The notes under the pieces: generated by a model
The model's input: only the letters and a program-made list of their open reading frames with translations
Databases searched by the model: none
What the model was told of the DNA's origin: nothing
Translations under genes and position numbers: made by a program
Assembly (NCBI GenBank): GCA_019775845.1
Contig: JADQAV010000015.1
Span: 1,302,001-1,366,000, forward strand
Source: Myrmaecium sp. VS I D KN 1
Lineage: Eukaryota > Ascomycota > Dothideomycetes > Valsariales > Valsariaceae
DNA length: 64,000 nt
Direction of reading: 5' to 3'
Part shown: piece by piece, positions 35,997-48,175 of the stretch
Numbering within the stretch: position 1 is the first letter of the stretch
How the letters are laid out: each line of letters opens with the position of its first letter

Positions 35997-36557
35997 ATGT
36001 ATGGGAGACGCTTCGTGTCTGTGAACTGCTGCAGGCGTGGATATGCCTCTGCCGTCTCTAGCCGGCCAACGCGCTTTGGCGTCCCGCGGATGGGACTCGA
36101 TCATGTAAGTCGCAGCTCATCGCTTTCTGGGAGCTGTGGGTAGCGGTTGCTAATGGTGTGGACAGTTCATCCAGCGAGGCAGGGCGCTGGCGTTGTATCG
36201 AGATATCGTCCGGTCGCTGAATAGTGAGTATATTACTGCTCCAGATCGGTACTTCCCTGTGATGGCTGCTCACGATTCATGCCTCAGAGATACCCCCTTC
36301 CCCTCATCGGGAGGAACTGCGCCAGTACGCGCGGACGGAGTTTGAGAGGAATCGAGGCGTGACAGATATTGTACTCTTCCTAACCTCCGCGACGACTCGT
36401 AGTTGAAGCTGACCAAGCATGCAGACGCACATCCGCTACCTTATCTCGGTCAGCTGTCAGAACTCACCTTTTGCCCCGTCAATACTGATAGCTCTGGCAG
36501 ACTGGAAAGACTGAATTCGACACCATGAATCGTTACATCGAGGAGATGACCGGTTGA
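35997..36557 (+). CDS. LYR-motif mitochondrial protein (LYRM2-like)
   Basis: This gene has five short exons and no long open frame: 35997-36104, 36166-36223, 36288-36370, 36425-36448 and 36501-36557, giving 109 residues. All joins have GT/AG ends and keep frame. The LYR signature is in exon 2 (RGRALALYRDIVRSLN). Exon 3 gives KIPPSPHREELRQYARTEFE, exon 4 (24 nt) encodes THIRYLIS, and exon 5 TGKTEFDTMNRYIEEMTG. The N-terminus (MYGRRFVSVNCCRRGYASA) is Arg-rich without acids, fitting a mitochondrial targeting signal. LYR proteins bind the mitochondrial acyl carrier protein and act in complex assembly or Fe-S delivery; LYRM2-type members are linked to complex I. The donors GTACTC (intron 3) and GTCAGC (intron 4) are weak, so some intron retention is possible. 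Confidence 0.85.
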
Positions 36558-37583
36558 GCGATGTGTCCTTTGGATGCCAGTAACTACGCATGCAGCTTCA
36601 TATCGATGGTGCCGAACATCCTCTTCCCGCTTATCTGGAACTGGACCTGGCAGTCAAGTGTCTACTCCTCTACTGCGGCTACTCTTTCGATGCTCTGCCG
36701 AGGAGCAGTGGAAGAACGATTAAAGCGACGGCTCTTGTCTGATTCAGACGACGTTCGATGTTAAACATTCAAGGAACAGTAGCGCCGTGACTGACGAGGC
36801 AGGCGTATAGACCCAAAGCGCTCATCGAGTGCGAGAAATATCTCCTTGCTGTCGATTCTTTGCTGCTAGTAGTGCTTTCCTTTCGTCCTCTCTAGCTCAT
36901 TTTCTGCAATCATGCTCTTTACTATCGATACCCCAGCTCTCTACTGTCGTTTCTGTTCGTTCTTAGAATCGATTTCTTCATCAGAAAGTCACATGGTCCT
37001 TTTCATACGTATCTTCAGTTAGGTCGTTCCAGTCTCGTTCTCTAAGCCTGAATGCTGGCGACCGGCCACAACAGTAAAAGCCCTCAACAATCAAGTCTTG
37101 ATTCCTTCGAGTCTCAAAGCAGTTGTTATGCTCTTATTGCGCTTAGCAGGGCTGCAGCATGCCGTGCGAGTTTCAACTGAAGCTACAGTTCGGTTGGGAA
37201 ATTGAGCTTCGATATGACCATCTTTAATGTTTAACCGTTCAGTGTTATGCGTAGGCTTCTGGAGATCCTGTCCTTGCACCTGTCAACTTGATCGTCTCTG
37301 TATTGTGCGAAGTGCTCGTATTGTTTCGCCTTTTCCTCTGTTGCAACAATAGACGCTTTCTACTCAGTTGTTACTCGCAGTTTATTTCACGGCTCTATTG
37401 AGGTGAGGTTGACTGGGACAGAGGGTCATTTAAGGCAACTTCCTTGCCCTGCGCTCTAGACCGCCTCTTCAGTCAGACGACGCAGCCCTGCACTACTACT
37501 TCGTCTCGCCTACTTCCTGCACTTCTAACCTCTCCCACAACACAACCAAAGCAGACACCGTCAGCACCATCAAAGTCACCAAC
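36558..37583. other. Intergenic region, lower GC
   Basis: No gene recognised. The base composition falls towards 47-50 % GC. The right end is the promoter of the unrecognised gene at 37584, with a TTTAAGG box at about 37430. Confidence 0.4.
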
Positions 37584-38756
37584 ATGGCTACCACCACGTC
37601 TGCGAACGCTACTGGCACTCAGCAGTGCATCGTCTTCCATATGTGCGGCCATAGGACCCGCGAATGTCTCCATTACACTCAGGTCGTTGCAAGTCTGGCA
37701 GAGACGACCGACGTACTGGCGAAAGAAGCGTCTGCCTCTGACGCTCGGTTCCTTCGATCATGCTATAACATCGACGACAGAATCCCAATCTTCAATCGGA
37801 CTGTCAAATGCCCTCGCTGCGTTGCCTCTGGCGATGATGCTGCCGCATCTTCGTCCTCATCCTCGACTGAATCGCAAGACGACGTTGAACCCCCCCAGTC
37901 TGCGACGACTTCTGCAGAGGAGACAGCACCAGCTGAAGCTGCATCAAGCGACGCTTCACGCTCAAGCACACATGAACAACAGGCGCAATCGGCGCAAGGA
38001 CATACCGACGACACCGAGCAAGCCGGCTTGGGCGTTGAACTAGCCCGTCAAGACTTACGCCATATCATGCAGCAGCAATCCCAAGGCACCAACAACGGCA
38101 CTCATCTGGCCAGCGAGCCTTCACTTGCCTCAGGCACGCCAATCCTGTCCTCAGGCAACGCCTACGAGCATAGACGTGAGCAGCTGCCCGCTCTCAACAC
38201 TGCCTACAACCCGGATACCGCGGCTAGCTCTCATCGCCACCAACCCGTCAGCCAGCACCGCAGCGTCCTGAGCACGATCTTTCACCGCCGCCGCAACCAG
38301 GGCGAAGAAGGCAGCAGCGTCACCAACCGCCCTCTCTCCGTCTACACCAGCGGCCGTATCGACATTACTCACGTCACCCTGCCCCTGCCTAACGGCCACC
38401 TCATGGCGCCCCTTCACCAGGACCTCGCCCCCATCCTCCGTCAAGCACAGGACTACCTCGCCGCCCACGCGGCCATGGCCCAGGCGCCCTCCACACCGTC
38501 GGCGGACCTCCTGCGCACGCGCCTCGCGCCTTGGCTGGATAACATGCGCGACGCCCTCACGGTGGCGATTCGTAGCTATGCGGATCTGAACCGCGCGATT
38601 GGCGCCGCGAATGTGTATGGTGGCGTCGGTGATTTGCCATGGTATGGGGATGCGGGTTGGGCGGTGGCGATTGAGAGGTTGGAGGGTCGGGTTGCGGAGG
38701 CGGGGGCGACGGTTGAGATGGTGGGTCGCATCGTGGGAGGCACTGGTCGTGCGTAA
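37584..38756 (+). CDS. Unrecognised protein with GGVGDLP motif (family member 1)
   Basis: A single exon gives 390 residues; I do not recognise the family. The N-terminal 75 residues have paired Cys and His (CIVFHMCGHRTRECLHY and, later, VKCPRC), which could form a degenerate zinc site. A Ser/Glu/Ala-rich acidic linker follows (about 80-160). A basic patch (FHRRRNQGEEG) precedes the C-terminal domain of about 130 residues. That domain is helical in pattern and ends with GGVGDLPWYGDAGW (codons 38619-38660) and an ERLEGRVAEAGATVEMV helix. The same motif occurs in the gene at 42747, so the two are paralogues or share a domain. There is no signal peptide or membrane helix. Codon use is GC3-rich like the housekeeping genes, arguing for a functional gene. 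Confidence 0.7.
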   Translation: MATTTSANATGTQQCIVFHMCGHRTRECLHYTQVVASLAETTDVLAKEASASDARFLRSCYNIDDRIPIFNRTVKCPRCVASGDDAAASSSSSSTESQDDVEPPQSATTSAEETAPAEAASSDASRSSTHEQQAQSAQGHTDDTEQAGLGVELARQDLRHIMQQQSQGTNNGTHLASEPSLASGTPILSSGNAYEHRREQLPALNTAYNPDTAASSHRHQPVSQHRSVLSTIFHRRRNQGEEGSSVTNRPLSVYTSGRIDITHVTLPLPNGHLMAPLHQDLAPILRQAQDYLAAHAAMAQAPSTPSADLLRTRLAPWLDNMRDALTVAIRSYADLNRAIGAANVYGGVGDLPWYGDAGWAVAIERLEGRVAEAGATVEMVGRIVGGTGRA

Positions 38757-39577
38757 GTTTGGTTCCTCGAGGTGCTCTTTGGGACTTGAGAGGCTTCAGT
38801 GGATAGTGAAGCCTTGTGTGAGATGCTCTGGCTTCTTTGAGTGTGGTTTCTCAGCTGCGCTTGACTCGGTATGGGTCTGATTGGCGTGGCTCTTGATTTG
38901 CTTTTCAACTGGGTATAAGGCTCGACTGCATGCCTTTTGAATTTGCTTTCTTCACCGAGTATGAGGGTTGATCTGGATAGCTTTCCACATGTACACTAGT
39001 AAAATGAATCACCCCCCGAAGATTTCCGTGATACTGATTGTTCTTGATTTCCGTGGAGCTCACTTGATTTCTTCCCATATGTCGCCTTTGTGCCAACTCT
39101 ATCCTCGACAGCCTGTGGTGTGATACTGAAGATGTTGCTTCAGGAGGGATAGGTTGGTGGATGTAGAGATTGATGGTCATGATCCTGTATAGATTGAGAT
39201 TCTAGTATGAATTAACCCTTCGTGCAGGAACCGTGTGGACTCCAAGGGATCTGAGCGATTATGAGGGTAAGGATGTTAACTGCAGTAGTTACAATATGTG
39301 AAGACATGATGTGAATGGTCCTCGACAGCTGTTACTCTGCCCCGTGCAGAACAGATACTGATCTGTCACGGAAAAGCTCAGAAGGGAATAGTGAACTCAG
39401 CTCGAGGTAACGAGCACATTTATTCACGGGGAGTTTGTTTACGCGCCACGCGTAAGGATGCTTCATAAATACCATCCTCCCACCTCTTCTCGCTCGAGAA
39501 ATCCTATCCCTACCAACCTCTGCTGCTTCATTCTCGAACTGGTCGTCACTAGCAGACTGCCCTGCCACGCTGGAAAC
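38757..39577. other. Intergenic region between orphan genes
   Basis: Low-GC intergenic DNA. A TAAATAC box at 39466-39472, followed by a C/T-rich stretch, lies 106 bp before the next start codon and may be its core promoter. Confidence 0.4.
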
Positions 39578-40465
39578 ATGCAGGTGTCCGGCTCCCTTCT
39601 ACCAGGAGCTTCGCAGGTGACCACAGTCCTTCCCAGCCTCAATGGTGTTCTGCTTCTACCCGAGCGGGCGCGCCCAGCTATGACCGACTTTCTAGCGCCG
39701 GATCCCAATGACACTGAATACCACCTGTATACGGACGAGGCCTCTGATACGTCATCAGTCACCACCGACACTCCCCTCGAAGAAACAAACGACACCAACC
39801 AAGCCAACGAAAACACTCCAGAGAATCCCACCCAACGCCCCCGCCGCAACCTCATCGGCCGTATCTTCCGCGCCCTCCGCCCGCGCCAGCACCCCTCCGC
39901 CCTCCCGCACTACTCCACCCCGGCTCCCACCCGGGGCGCCGACCCTCTCCTCCCGGCCCCCGCCGGCAGCGACGACAACATGCACCGTTACTTCGCCCTG
40001 CTGCGGGGGGACCACGTGCGCCTGCACCCAGCCCTCTGGACCGCCGGCGACCTCATCTACCGCGCGCACCGGCGCCGCCAGGCCCTCACCGCCACCTTCC
40101 GCAGCTACTGGGTCGCGGCGATGGAGAACCCGCCCAGCTACGGCGCCTCCGTCCGCACCAACGGGCCCGTGCTGTGGCCCGTCTTGCCCCCCCGCTTGGC
40201 GCTGAGGGTCCGCGATGAGCTCGCGTGTATTGTCCATGCGCTGGGTAATGTGGAGGAGTTGTTTGGCGTGTGTGAGACTGAGCTGAAGGAGTTGGGCCGC
40301 GAGGGCTATTTGCAGCGTGATGCGGGCCCGTCGCATCGCTTGCATGTGTGGATGAAGTTCCGTGGCGCGGTGGAACAGATGGCGAGTGCGCTCCCGGTGA
40401 GGTTGGATAATTTGGAGCTGATGGTCGATGAGGTGAAGGAGATTTGGAGGAGGGAGACGCTGTGA
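39578..40465 (+). CDS. Unrecognised protein (tandem neighbour of the GGVGDLP family)
   Basis: A single exon gives 295 residues from the ATG at 39578. An in-frame ATG at 39458 exists but lies upstream of a TATA-like box, so it is probably not used. The N-terminal part is acidic and Thr-rich (TDEASDTSSVTTDTPLEETN), followed by a basic patch (RRNLIGRIFRALRPRQHP). The C-terminal 170 residues look helical, with DELACIVHALGNVEELF, WMKFRGAVEQMASALP and a final VDEVKEIWRRETL. It lacks the GGVGDLP motif but has the same plan as its neighbours: acidic Ser/Thr-rich N-terminus, basic patch, helical C-terminus. Homology to them is only a suggestion. Function unknown. Confidence 0.6.
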   Translation: MQVSGSLLPGASQVTTVLPSLNGVLLLPERARPAMTDFLAPDPNDTEYHLYTDEASDTSSVTTDTPLEETNDTNQANENTPENPTQRPRRNLIGRIFRALRPRQHPSALPHYSTPAPTRGADPLLPAPAGSDDNMHRYFALLRGDHVRLHPALWTAGDLIYRAHRRRQALTATFRSYWVAAMENPPSYGASVRTNGPVLWPVLPPRLALRVRDELACIVHALGNVEELFGVCETELKELGREGYLQRDAGPSHRLHVWMKFRGAVEQMASALPVRLDNLELMVDEVKEIWRRETL

Positions 40466-42746
40466 GAGGGTGCTTCTTGAGCGAAGTCCCTTCGAAGGCT
40501 GCGGGTCGGGATGACTTGCATCTGATTGGAATGAGAGATCGAGGCTCGTGATGGACTGGCTTGTGTTAACCCCCCTGCTGTTTACACGGCGGGTTGGACT
40601 GCCTTTCCTCAGTATGGAGAGCTCTCGCCATATATGGAGATTGACTGGGCGACGACGAGGATCCGTCTGTAGCAACAGCTGATGGTTGAAGCTCTAGACA
40701 TATCCTCCTATAAAGTATTCTTCACTTATCACTAGGTCCCCACCAGAATACACTCTTAATTAATACCAAAGCCTCTGGATCTCATAGTTACTTTACTGCT
40801 ATCCCAAAATTTTGAATCTACCCTGACTCAGTCCTCTTTTGATACCCTGGTTGCTAATATAACAGGCTTGCCTTTCAGCCTATCACCATCCATAGATCCT
40901 AGGTATGACTTAACTGCTCGAGCGATTACACCGGCGTCGAATATCGTTCCTTGAACGACTGCTTTTCTTGGACAGCCCTTCACCATAAAGCTGATGGGGT
41001 AGATGGAGGCCATTGAGAGGATGGCGAACCGAGGGGTCGAGGGGGATTGGGTGGATGCGTGCGTGGTATTTTTCATTTCTTTTTTCTCGGACCTTGGCTT
41101 TCTTGGATGGCTGAGCTGCCTGACCGGTTTTCTATTGTGGATGGACGGATGTACTGTCCAGATTTACAGCTGGTATCCCGGAGGCTCTGGACGATACAAA
41201 CCTTGCCGCTATGAGCGTCGTCTTTTCCTTGTATAAGGAAGATTGGCTACCTACTCTCTACGATGGTAGCTCTTCTACACCGGACTACTTCACCGTTCAG
41301 ATTGCAGATAAATATTATATTTTACTTTCAATCGCTTTTTTATTACTACATTTATATTGTCTTCTTACTGGTGTCTTTGGAACGGGGAAGATGGAGAGCC
41401 TGGTTGAGAGACCCTGAGATTCATACTCCGATGGCCTGAAGCAGGCCGATAGAGCTTTTTATGGCATGCCGACTATCTACCCATGTTATCTGTGCCTGGG
41501 TATTTTCGTTATGTAAAGATGATAACTTTGATACTCCCGATGATCATAGCGGTGCATATTTAAGAAAGATATCATTGTAACGGGGAAATCTACATGCAGC
41601 TGTAGCGGATTAGCTGTAAGATAGCCTTCGGTTAAGCGAAAGATGAGTATTGGTCTTCCGCTCTCACTCCTGCGTTTTTGTAACTTACTCTAAGAGAGGA
41701 TTATTAGTAAATGCGTTCTGAAGGTACTAGATTGCTCTGCCTTGAAGGGGGTAAAGTGCGCTCTTTCGCGCAAATCGATCTCTATTATAGCGGATTGGGT
41801 CCCTATAGTAATTTTCCCCCATACTCTCGAGTTTGAATTGATTCGTTATTATGCCAGCGCACGGCGGTAGTAGAGAAATTCCGTGCCTGCCGTGTTGTAC
41901 GGGAGCTACGCATGGCGAACTCTCCTATACCCTCTCATCATTTAAATATACGGGCGGATCTCATAACCCCAAGCTGGCTGTACTTCAATCAAAGTATAGT
42001 TATGCCAGGGATGGGAATCACGCTCATCTTTGAGAGGAGTGTTCTGAATGTGATTCCACTCGCCCTGAAAGAAAGCGTGGGGATATATAAATAGGCTGAC
42101 CGCCAGGGAAATATACGGAACGTTCGATTTACAGTTATTTAGGTTTATTTTCTTATAATAAATCAGTCATCAGGAACATAAAATATTTAGGCAAAGTAAC
42201 TTTCTGATGCTTGAATCGTGTGTCCGCGTACCTGTCATCCGTCCTCGGTGGTGGCGTCGCACCCTCGTCCGGTGGCACGGGAGCAAGGCTGAAGGATTGG
42301 CAGCCTTGGATATCCGGCAGCAACACACGTATCCATCAGTTAGATGCGACGGCTGTGAAACGACAACGCCACGTTAATTACATAGAAACGTGTAGGAATC
42401 GTGATGCTGGTGCTCGTTGCAAATGGCCACGGAGACATCCCTTCTTATCTCTGTTGCAAATTGAAAGACTGTTGCGGCTCAGACTTCCACACGTCACGGT
42501 ATACGGGTTTCACATCTGTTGATTTTTTTCGCGTTCTTATAAGAAGAGCGTATGGACCTGTGAACTCTCCAGGTGACAGCCGCCACTTATTGTAGCGTGC
42601 GGTTTGGATTTCAGTGTGACGGCCAGCAATAGGCTGACGGGGTGCTTAAATACGCGCGCCTGTCCGACTTTCTCCACAAACAACCTCTCTTGTCCACGGC
42701 TGGAACCAGGCAGTGTCGGACCAGGCAAAAGTGGATATTCGCAAAG
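40466..42746. other. AT-rich intergenic region, probable relics
   Basis: 2.3 kb with lower GC and only short open frames. It may contain decayed repeats, but I could not find ends or a coding family. A TAAATAC box at 42647-42653, 94 bp before the next start codon, may be the core promoter of that gene. Confidence 0.4.
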
Positions 42747-43628
42747 ATGCTTTCCCAAGACGACCTTCCACCGGGACCAACAGTTCCTCCGCGCGTCTCC
42801 TCTCTCCGTCCGCACACCATGTTCACGCCGAGCAACGCAGAAGAGCCACCATCATCGTCTCATCAGTCGTCGTCTGAAGCTGCAGCAGACCATCCACACG
42901 GTCTGCAACCACACCCAAACACCATGTCAAGCACCAACACCCCACCCGCAGCTCCCACCACCGCAAACACGTCAGAGCCATCCATCCGCAGCGCGCGCAG
43001 CATTCAGCAGAGCCTCACCCGCTCCCTCCGCAACCACCTCCCTTCGCTCCCCAGCCTGCGCCTTTCGCGCAACAGCGGCGGATCATCCTCCACTTCGCTC
43101 CGCAGCAACCAAGAACCCAGCACACGGTTTTCCGTCGCGCAGATGCAAGAGAACTACCATCTTGAACCTTACACTCCCTTCACAGGCGCCCAGTACAACG
43201 TCTGCACCGACGATGAAAACGAGAACAACAACACCGTGGACAACGAGCCCAACGACCACACCATCCACCCCACCCTCCTCCCCCTCCTCAAGCCCCTCAA
43301 CGCCCAGCTCGCCCAGCTCCGCCATCTTCTCACCGCGCTGGGCTTGCGCCTCTCCTCCCTGCCCTCCTCCAGGGCCTCGCGTGAATATTCTCGCGCCTAC
43401 GATACCCTCGCCGGTGAAGTGGCGGCGCTGGAGCAAGCGGCGCGTGGCTTGAGACGTGGGCTTGCGGATGCGAATCGTTGGGGTGGTGTGGGGGATTTGC
43501 CTGGCTGGGGCACGGCGGGGTGGCAGATGAGGGTTGATGGGTTGGTGGAGAGGGTTAGGGCGGTGGAGGAGAGGGTGGGGGAGTTGGGGAGGGCGGTGGA
43601 GGGGAGGGTGGGAGGGGGCATGTTCTAG
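42747..43628 (+). CDS. Unrecognised protein with GGVGDLP motif (family member 2)
   Basis: A single exon gives 293 residues from the ATG at 42747. The N-terminal 150 residues are Ser/Pro/His/Asn-rich with a basic segment (LTRSLRNHLPSLPSLRLSR). An acidic Asn-rich stretch (CTDDENENNNTVDNE) follows. The C-terminal domain has long Leu/Arg/Ala helices (LNAQLAQLRHLLTALGLRL, AYDTLAGEVAALEQAARGL), then GGVGDLPGWGTAGW and a final coiled stretch rich in Arg, Val and Glu. Eleven of the 14 motif residues match the protein at 37584, and both are followed by a helix with RV spacing. Function unknown; no signal or membrane segment. Confidence 0.65.
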   Translation: MLSQDDLPPGPTVPPRVSSLRPHTMFTPSNAEEPPSSSHQSSSEAAADHPHGLQPHPNTMSSTNTPPAAPTTANTSEPSIRSARSIQQSLTRSLRNHLPSLPSLRLSRNSGGSSSTSLRSNQEPSTRFSVAQMQENYHLEPYTPFTGAQYNVCTDDENENNNTVDNEPNDHTIHPTLLPLLKPLNAQLAQLRHLLTALGLRLSSLPSSRASREYSRAYDTLAGEVAALEQAARGLRRGLADANRWGGVGDLPGWGTAGWQMRVDGLVERVRAVEERVGELGRAVEGRVGGGMF

Positions 43629-46600
43629 TGGGACTTAGGTTGGTGTTTGTGAAAGTCGAGAGATCGGTTTGGAGGATGGGTTGGCTGCGGGGTTTTCTGG
43701 CTGGCTGACTCCATTACGATCGGATTAATGGAGGGAGATGATGTGGTTGGATGGCTTGTGCTGCTATTCTCTTTAAGTTCCCATCGCTCGAGTTCAGAGA
43801 GCAACTAATAATAATGAGAGGAACGGAACGGGAGGAGATGACGATGCTACATACTGTTGGCACGATGTAATAAACTCTCTTTTTCTGAAAACTTCGTAGC
43901 AGCAGCAAGCGTGGCAAGGCATAATATGTTTCTTGTTCAACCATGGTCTACATGCTCACTCCCAAATTCCCCATTCAATCAAGCAGATGGATGGAGGATA
44001 TATATACTGTACATAAGTAAGCGCCGTGTAGCTCTCTCACCATCTCTACTTCCCTATCCCCATAACGAAAGTCTTGCCCGATTCTTTACCAAGACGCCCG
44101 CGCTGAATTAAGAAATACCATGCAAAACAACCAGGACAGACCCATCTCCAAAGACTCCTAGAAAATACTATGTAGAACCCAATCAACCGCATGCCCCTCG
44201 ACCGGATTTTTTGCACATTCTATACCAACGCCTAATATATTCCAACCGTCCAATCGCCCTAGACCCGTCCTCCGCGGGCAGGCAAATGGAAAAATATCCG
44301 TCCCGGTATGTCTCGCGCCCATTTTCTCAGGGCTCCCGTCCGCGTCGCTTCGCCAAGGCTAGGCACAGCCAAACGCAGCCAACGACACACTCGCCTGTCA
44401 CGGCCACTGCTCTTCTTCTACACCACACACAACATCGTCCTTTTCTCTTCTTCACCGTCACTACGTCCACCACCACCAACCATCCGCCTGTTGAAGCATC
44501 TGACGCTGCGTTGTATGCATCTTCCCCGTTTCAACGCACGCTATGAGGATCTTTCGCATCAACACCTTGCGTCGCTCACAGTCGCTTTTGACCAAGGACG
44601 ACTCCGTCGATCGCCGTGCCGCCAACGACACAACCGCGACAAATCCTCAAGAACCCGCTTCAAACCATGTCAAGCTCATTATCATTCGGCATTCGCAACC
44701 GACAACCGCTCAGTCGTCACTTCGCCGTTGTGTTTCGTCTTCGGTCAGTGGTGACGGACCGTATCCGTCCCAGCAACTCCAGAACGCGAAAGGGCTTCGA
44801 TACCATGTCGTTCTACGAGGTATGTCCATTTTTAGCTACTTACTGTCTGAAGCAAAGCGAAGAGCGGAAGAAAATGAATGATGTGGATTTTCGCTGCGAC
44901 GTTTGGAAATGTCGACATGTCGCGACTGACGGCATCCGATTTCGACAACACAACGCAATGACGTGACTGCAACGACGGTTTGAAAACGCGAAGGACGAAA
45001 GGAAAGAGAGTGCAAAGACTCAAAGTCATCAACGTGCAACGAGCAACGCAATACACTTCGCCACTGCCTGAATCACCGGGTAAGTTTCCACCATCCCTCT
45101 CTTCATCGTTGCCATCACTCCCACTAATCAGCTCCAACCTCCCCACAGCGGCCACCGGGCCATCCACCGTTTTGCGTCCACCGCGGACTGCATCGGGTAG
45201 GTGTGAAAACCGATGATCCCGCCGTAACAGTGCGTGCGCCTGGGCGGGGCCGTGTTCTGTTCCCTGCCTGCAGCACAGCCTGACGCCCAGCACCGCACCA
45301 CGGTCCAGACTCTCGCTCGAAGGGCAAGGCCGCGACCACCCAACATCAGGATCGCTGTAGCCACCACGACCGACTCCTCCCAACCTCCCCCAGCCGTCAC
45401 GGCCACAAGCGCAGTCCTTCCTATCAGGACCCTTGGGGAGGCGTGGGCGGCGGTCACGTCGACGTGGTGACGGCGGTCCCGGTCGTCGGAGTCGCCGTTC
45501 GTCCTTTCCAGCCACGCTGGACTCCGTACCCGGGTAAGGTCGCCGACACTGCACGTGGCGTCGGCGACAAAGGCGGCAGCGGCTCCCCCGCATGGGGGAA
45601 CCGCTGAGGTCCCATGACAACTGTGGTCCCACCCTCCCAGGAAAAACGTGTGGTCGCGCAGGAGGGGGGATGGAAATTGTCAATTGACCGCGCCTTCGGG
45701 CCTTTCGCTGACTTCTATTCCCCTTTTGCGCGGCTGGACTCCTTTCCGTTGAATGGGAGGCTGGTGGCTGAGGACGGGTGGGGAATGCCTCTGGGCTTCG
45801 CGGTCCTTTGGGCTTTTCAGTGCTTGCTGTTTGGGTGTCGTACAGATTCGCTGGCGTTGCTGTTGGTGGTAAATACTTGCGCTGGAGCCTGAAGCTGGAG
45901 TGGAGGGGAAGAGGGACTCTTGACGCGGATCGCTTCGGCGAGTATGCTGTTGAGGTCCTTCTGACCCTTCGTTCCTCCAGCGGGAAAGAAGAGCGCGGGT
46001 CTCGCCACCACGCAGCGTATGGTGGAAGAGATGTATGCTTCACCGGCAGGGAATGGGTGTGGGTTGTCCGGGTTTTTGCTGGAGTGGAACCCATCGTTGG
46101 TGGTTTGAGCTACGGCCCTTCGGGTGGCCACGCCTTACCTTACGTTGGTTGTTTTCCCAGCAAGGCTCGGATGCACCTCTTCGTTTCGATGGCTTGCCTC
46201 CGCTTGATCTGCAATGTGGGGTTTTTTTTTCCTGGAGGATTTTGTTCGGCAGACTTACCTGGGGGAGTGAATTGAACCACCAGAGATCCTGGGTAGTCTG
46301 GTTGGATGAACATGTTATTGTGTGGGGGGGGCATCGGGGGACGTGTGTGTGCTTTGATGATGGATGGTGAGCGTCTCGTTGATTTCAGAGTGTGTGGATA
46401 TCGAGGAGGATCCACTCGGGGAGTATTACATAGAAATTTGCGTGAAGGGGACCAGTGCAATAGATAGAAACAAAGACAATAGAAAATACCACAAATAACA
46501 AGTAACCACATACACAACATGCATGAGGAAAACAATGTGAATAAGAATCACAATCACCATCCCCACCTCCACCACCTTCCCAATCTGCCCCGCCCTCATA

Positions 46601-48138
46601 TTCGCCATAAATGTCACCACATTCACCGGCACATGGCCACTTACCTTACCTTCTCTCCCCATCCGAGGTTGCGCACAAGCTCGTTACACTGGGGTGCTGG
46701 AGTAAGCGGGGGAGGAAGACGGTGGGCTATCTTCCTCCTTCTTCTGTTCTTTTTGGAGGGGAATGTGGGAGAGTGTTGTGGTTTGGTAGGGTTATCTGGG
46801 GAGGGGAACCGGTGATCGGGAAGGGTAGTAGGGTACAGGGAAGGGAGACTACGACTCTGTGGGATGGATATGTTTAAGGGTGTTACCTCTTCGATTCTCA
46901 TTTCGTAGAGTTCTCATATGCAGTGCTGCGTAGAAATATGATCAACGTTAGCTATTGGGCGTTGAACAAAGCTCTGGCTGGACACGTAGATATAAGGAGC
47001 CACGCCCACGTGCCCCTAGGGTACCTGTCAAGACGACAGTCTCGATGAGGCGATGCGGAGGTCAGGGTACGGAGTTCGAAGGGCCGTAGAAACCTCCTGT
47101 ACCTAACTTCGTGAAAGACGTACCTACAGGATGGATCAGTCCGCATACATATCTTTATTAGTCTATAAGATATTAGACACGGTCAGAGTAGAGAGGATAG
47201 GCAAGGGAAGAATCGTCAAAATCCCCATAGGTAGGTAAATACGTTGGAGGTTTTTTTGATATCCTCCTCTGTCTCCATCGGACTTCCTCGGCACAGTGCC
47301 AGGCGGAAGTAGAGATAAGGATCGATTCCTACCTCTGCTAAGTCTCGCCGTGCCTCCATCCATCAACGGCGCGACACGTAGGAGCCGAGGCCCTGGCAAA
47401 CGAAAGGAGTTTTATGCCTGAGCCCCCGTCCACCCCATGTTCTCTCCCGCCCAGGCACCGATCAACGCCTTCACCTTTTCGGACGAGGATATCGAGGTCC
47501 TTCCAATCCTGTCTCAGGCCCCCGACCTCGATAGCCTCGCACAACCCCATCCGGTCATCAGCTGTTAGACACGTAGTTGGATAGGTATTACTTACGTTGC
47601 TCAATGACTTCTGCCCATCTACTCCGTATAAGGCCATGTCTTCTTCTTTCAATGTTACCAAGCTTTCCCATATCCAGATGCATTACTTCCATCCCCAAAA
47701 TCAGTCTGCAGGGTTCTGGCACCGCATTTTCGAACAATACACCAAACTCACACATCAAAGTCAAGAGGTGATCCACGCGTCGATTTGGACGGAATGGAAT
47801 GTATGGGGACTTTATGATTGATCTTGATTCGTAGAGTGGAGGACCGTGGTCCGCCATATCGGTGTCGCAACGGAGCTATACTCCCACCGTCTATGGGTTT
47901 TTCGCGTATGCTCTTCTCTCCTCTCATCGTCAGACACTCCTCCCCTCCCTGCCGCCTATTCCCACAGACACCTCCGCAACACGAGGAACTCGAGAAAAGA
48001 GAAGCAGAAGAGGACCGCAAACACGGACGGTGTTAAAGAAACAGCCGGAAAACCGCGCTCTTCTCCCCTCCCGTCTTTTCCTCCAGTCTCCCACTCTCCT
48101 CTCTCCTTCTCTCCTCTCCTCCCGTCTCCTGCTCCACC

Positions 48139-48175
<37 letters not shown>

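Noticed and set aside
44832-46094. Open frame of 420 codons on the minus strand
   Set aside because: Arg/Pro/Gly-rich translation with no domain, equally open frames on the opposite strand, and no supporting splice or start context. It is probably a by-product of GC-rich sequence.
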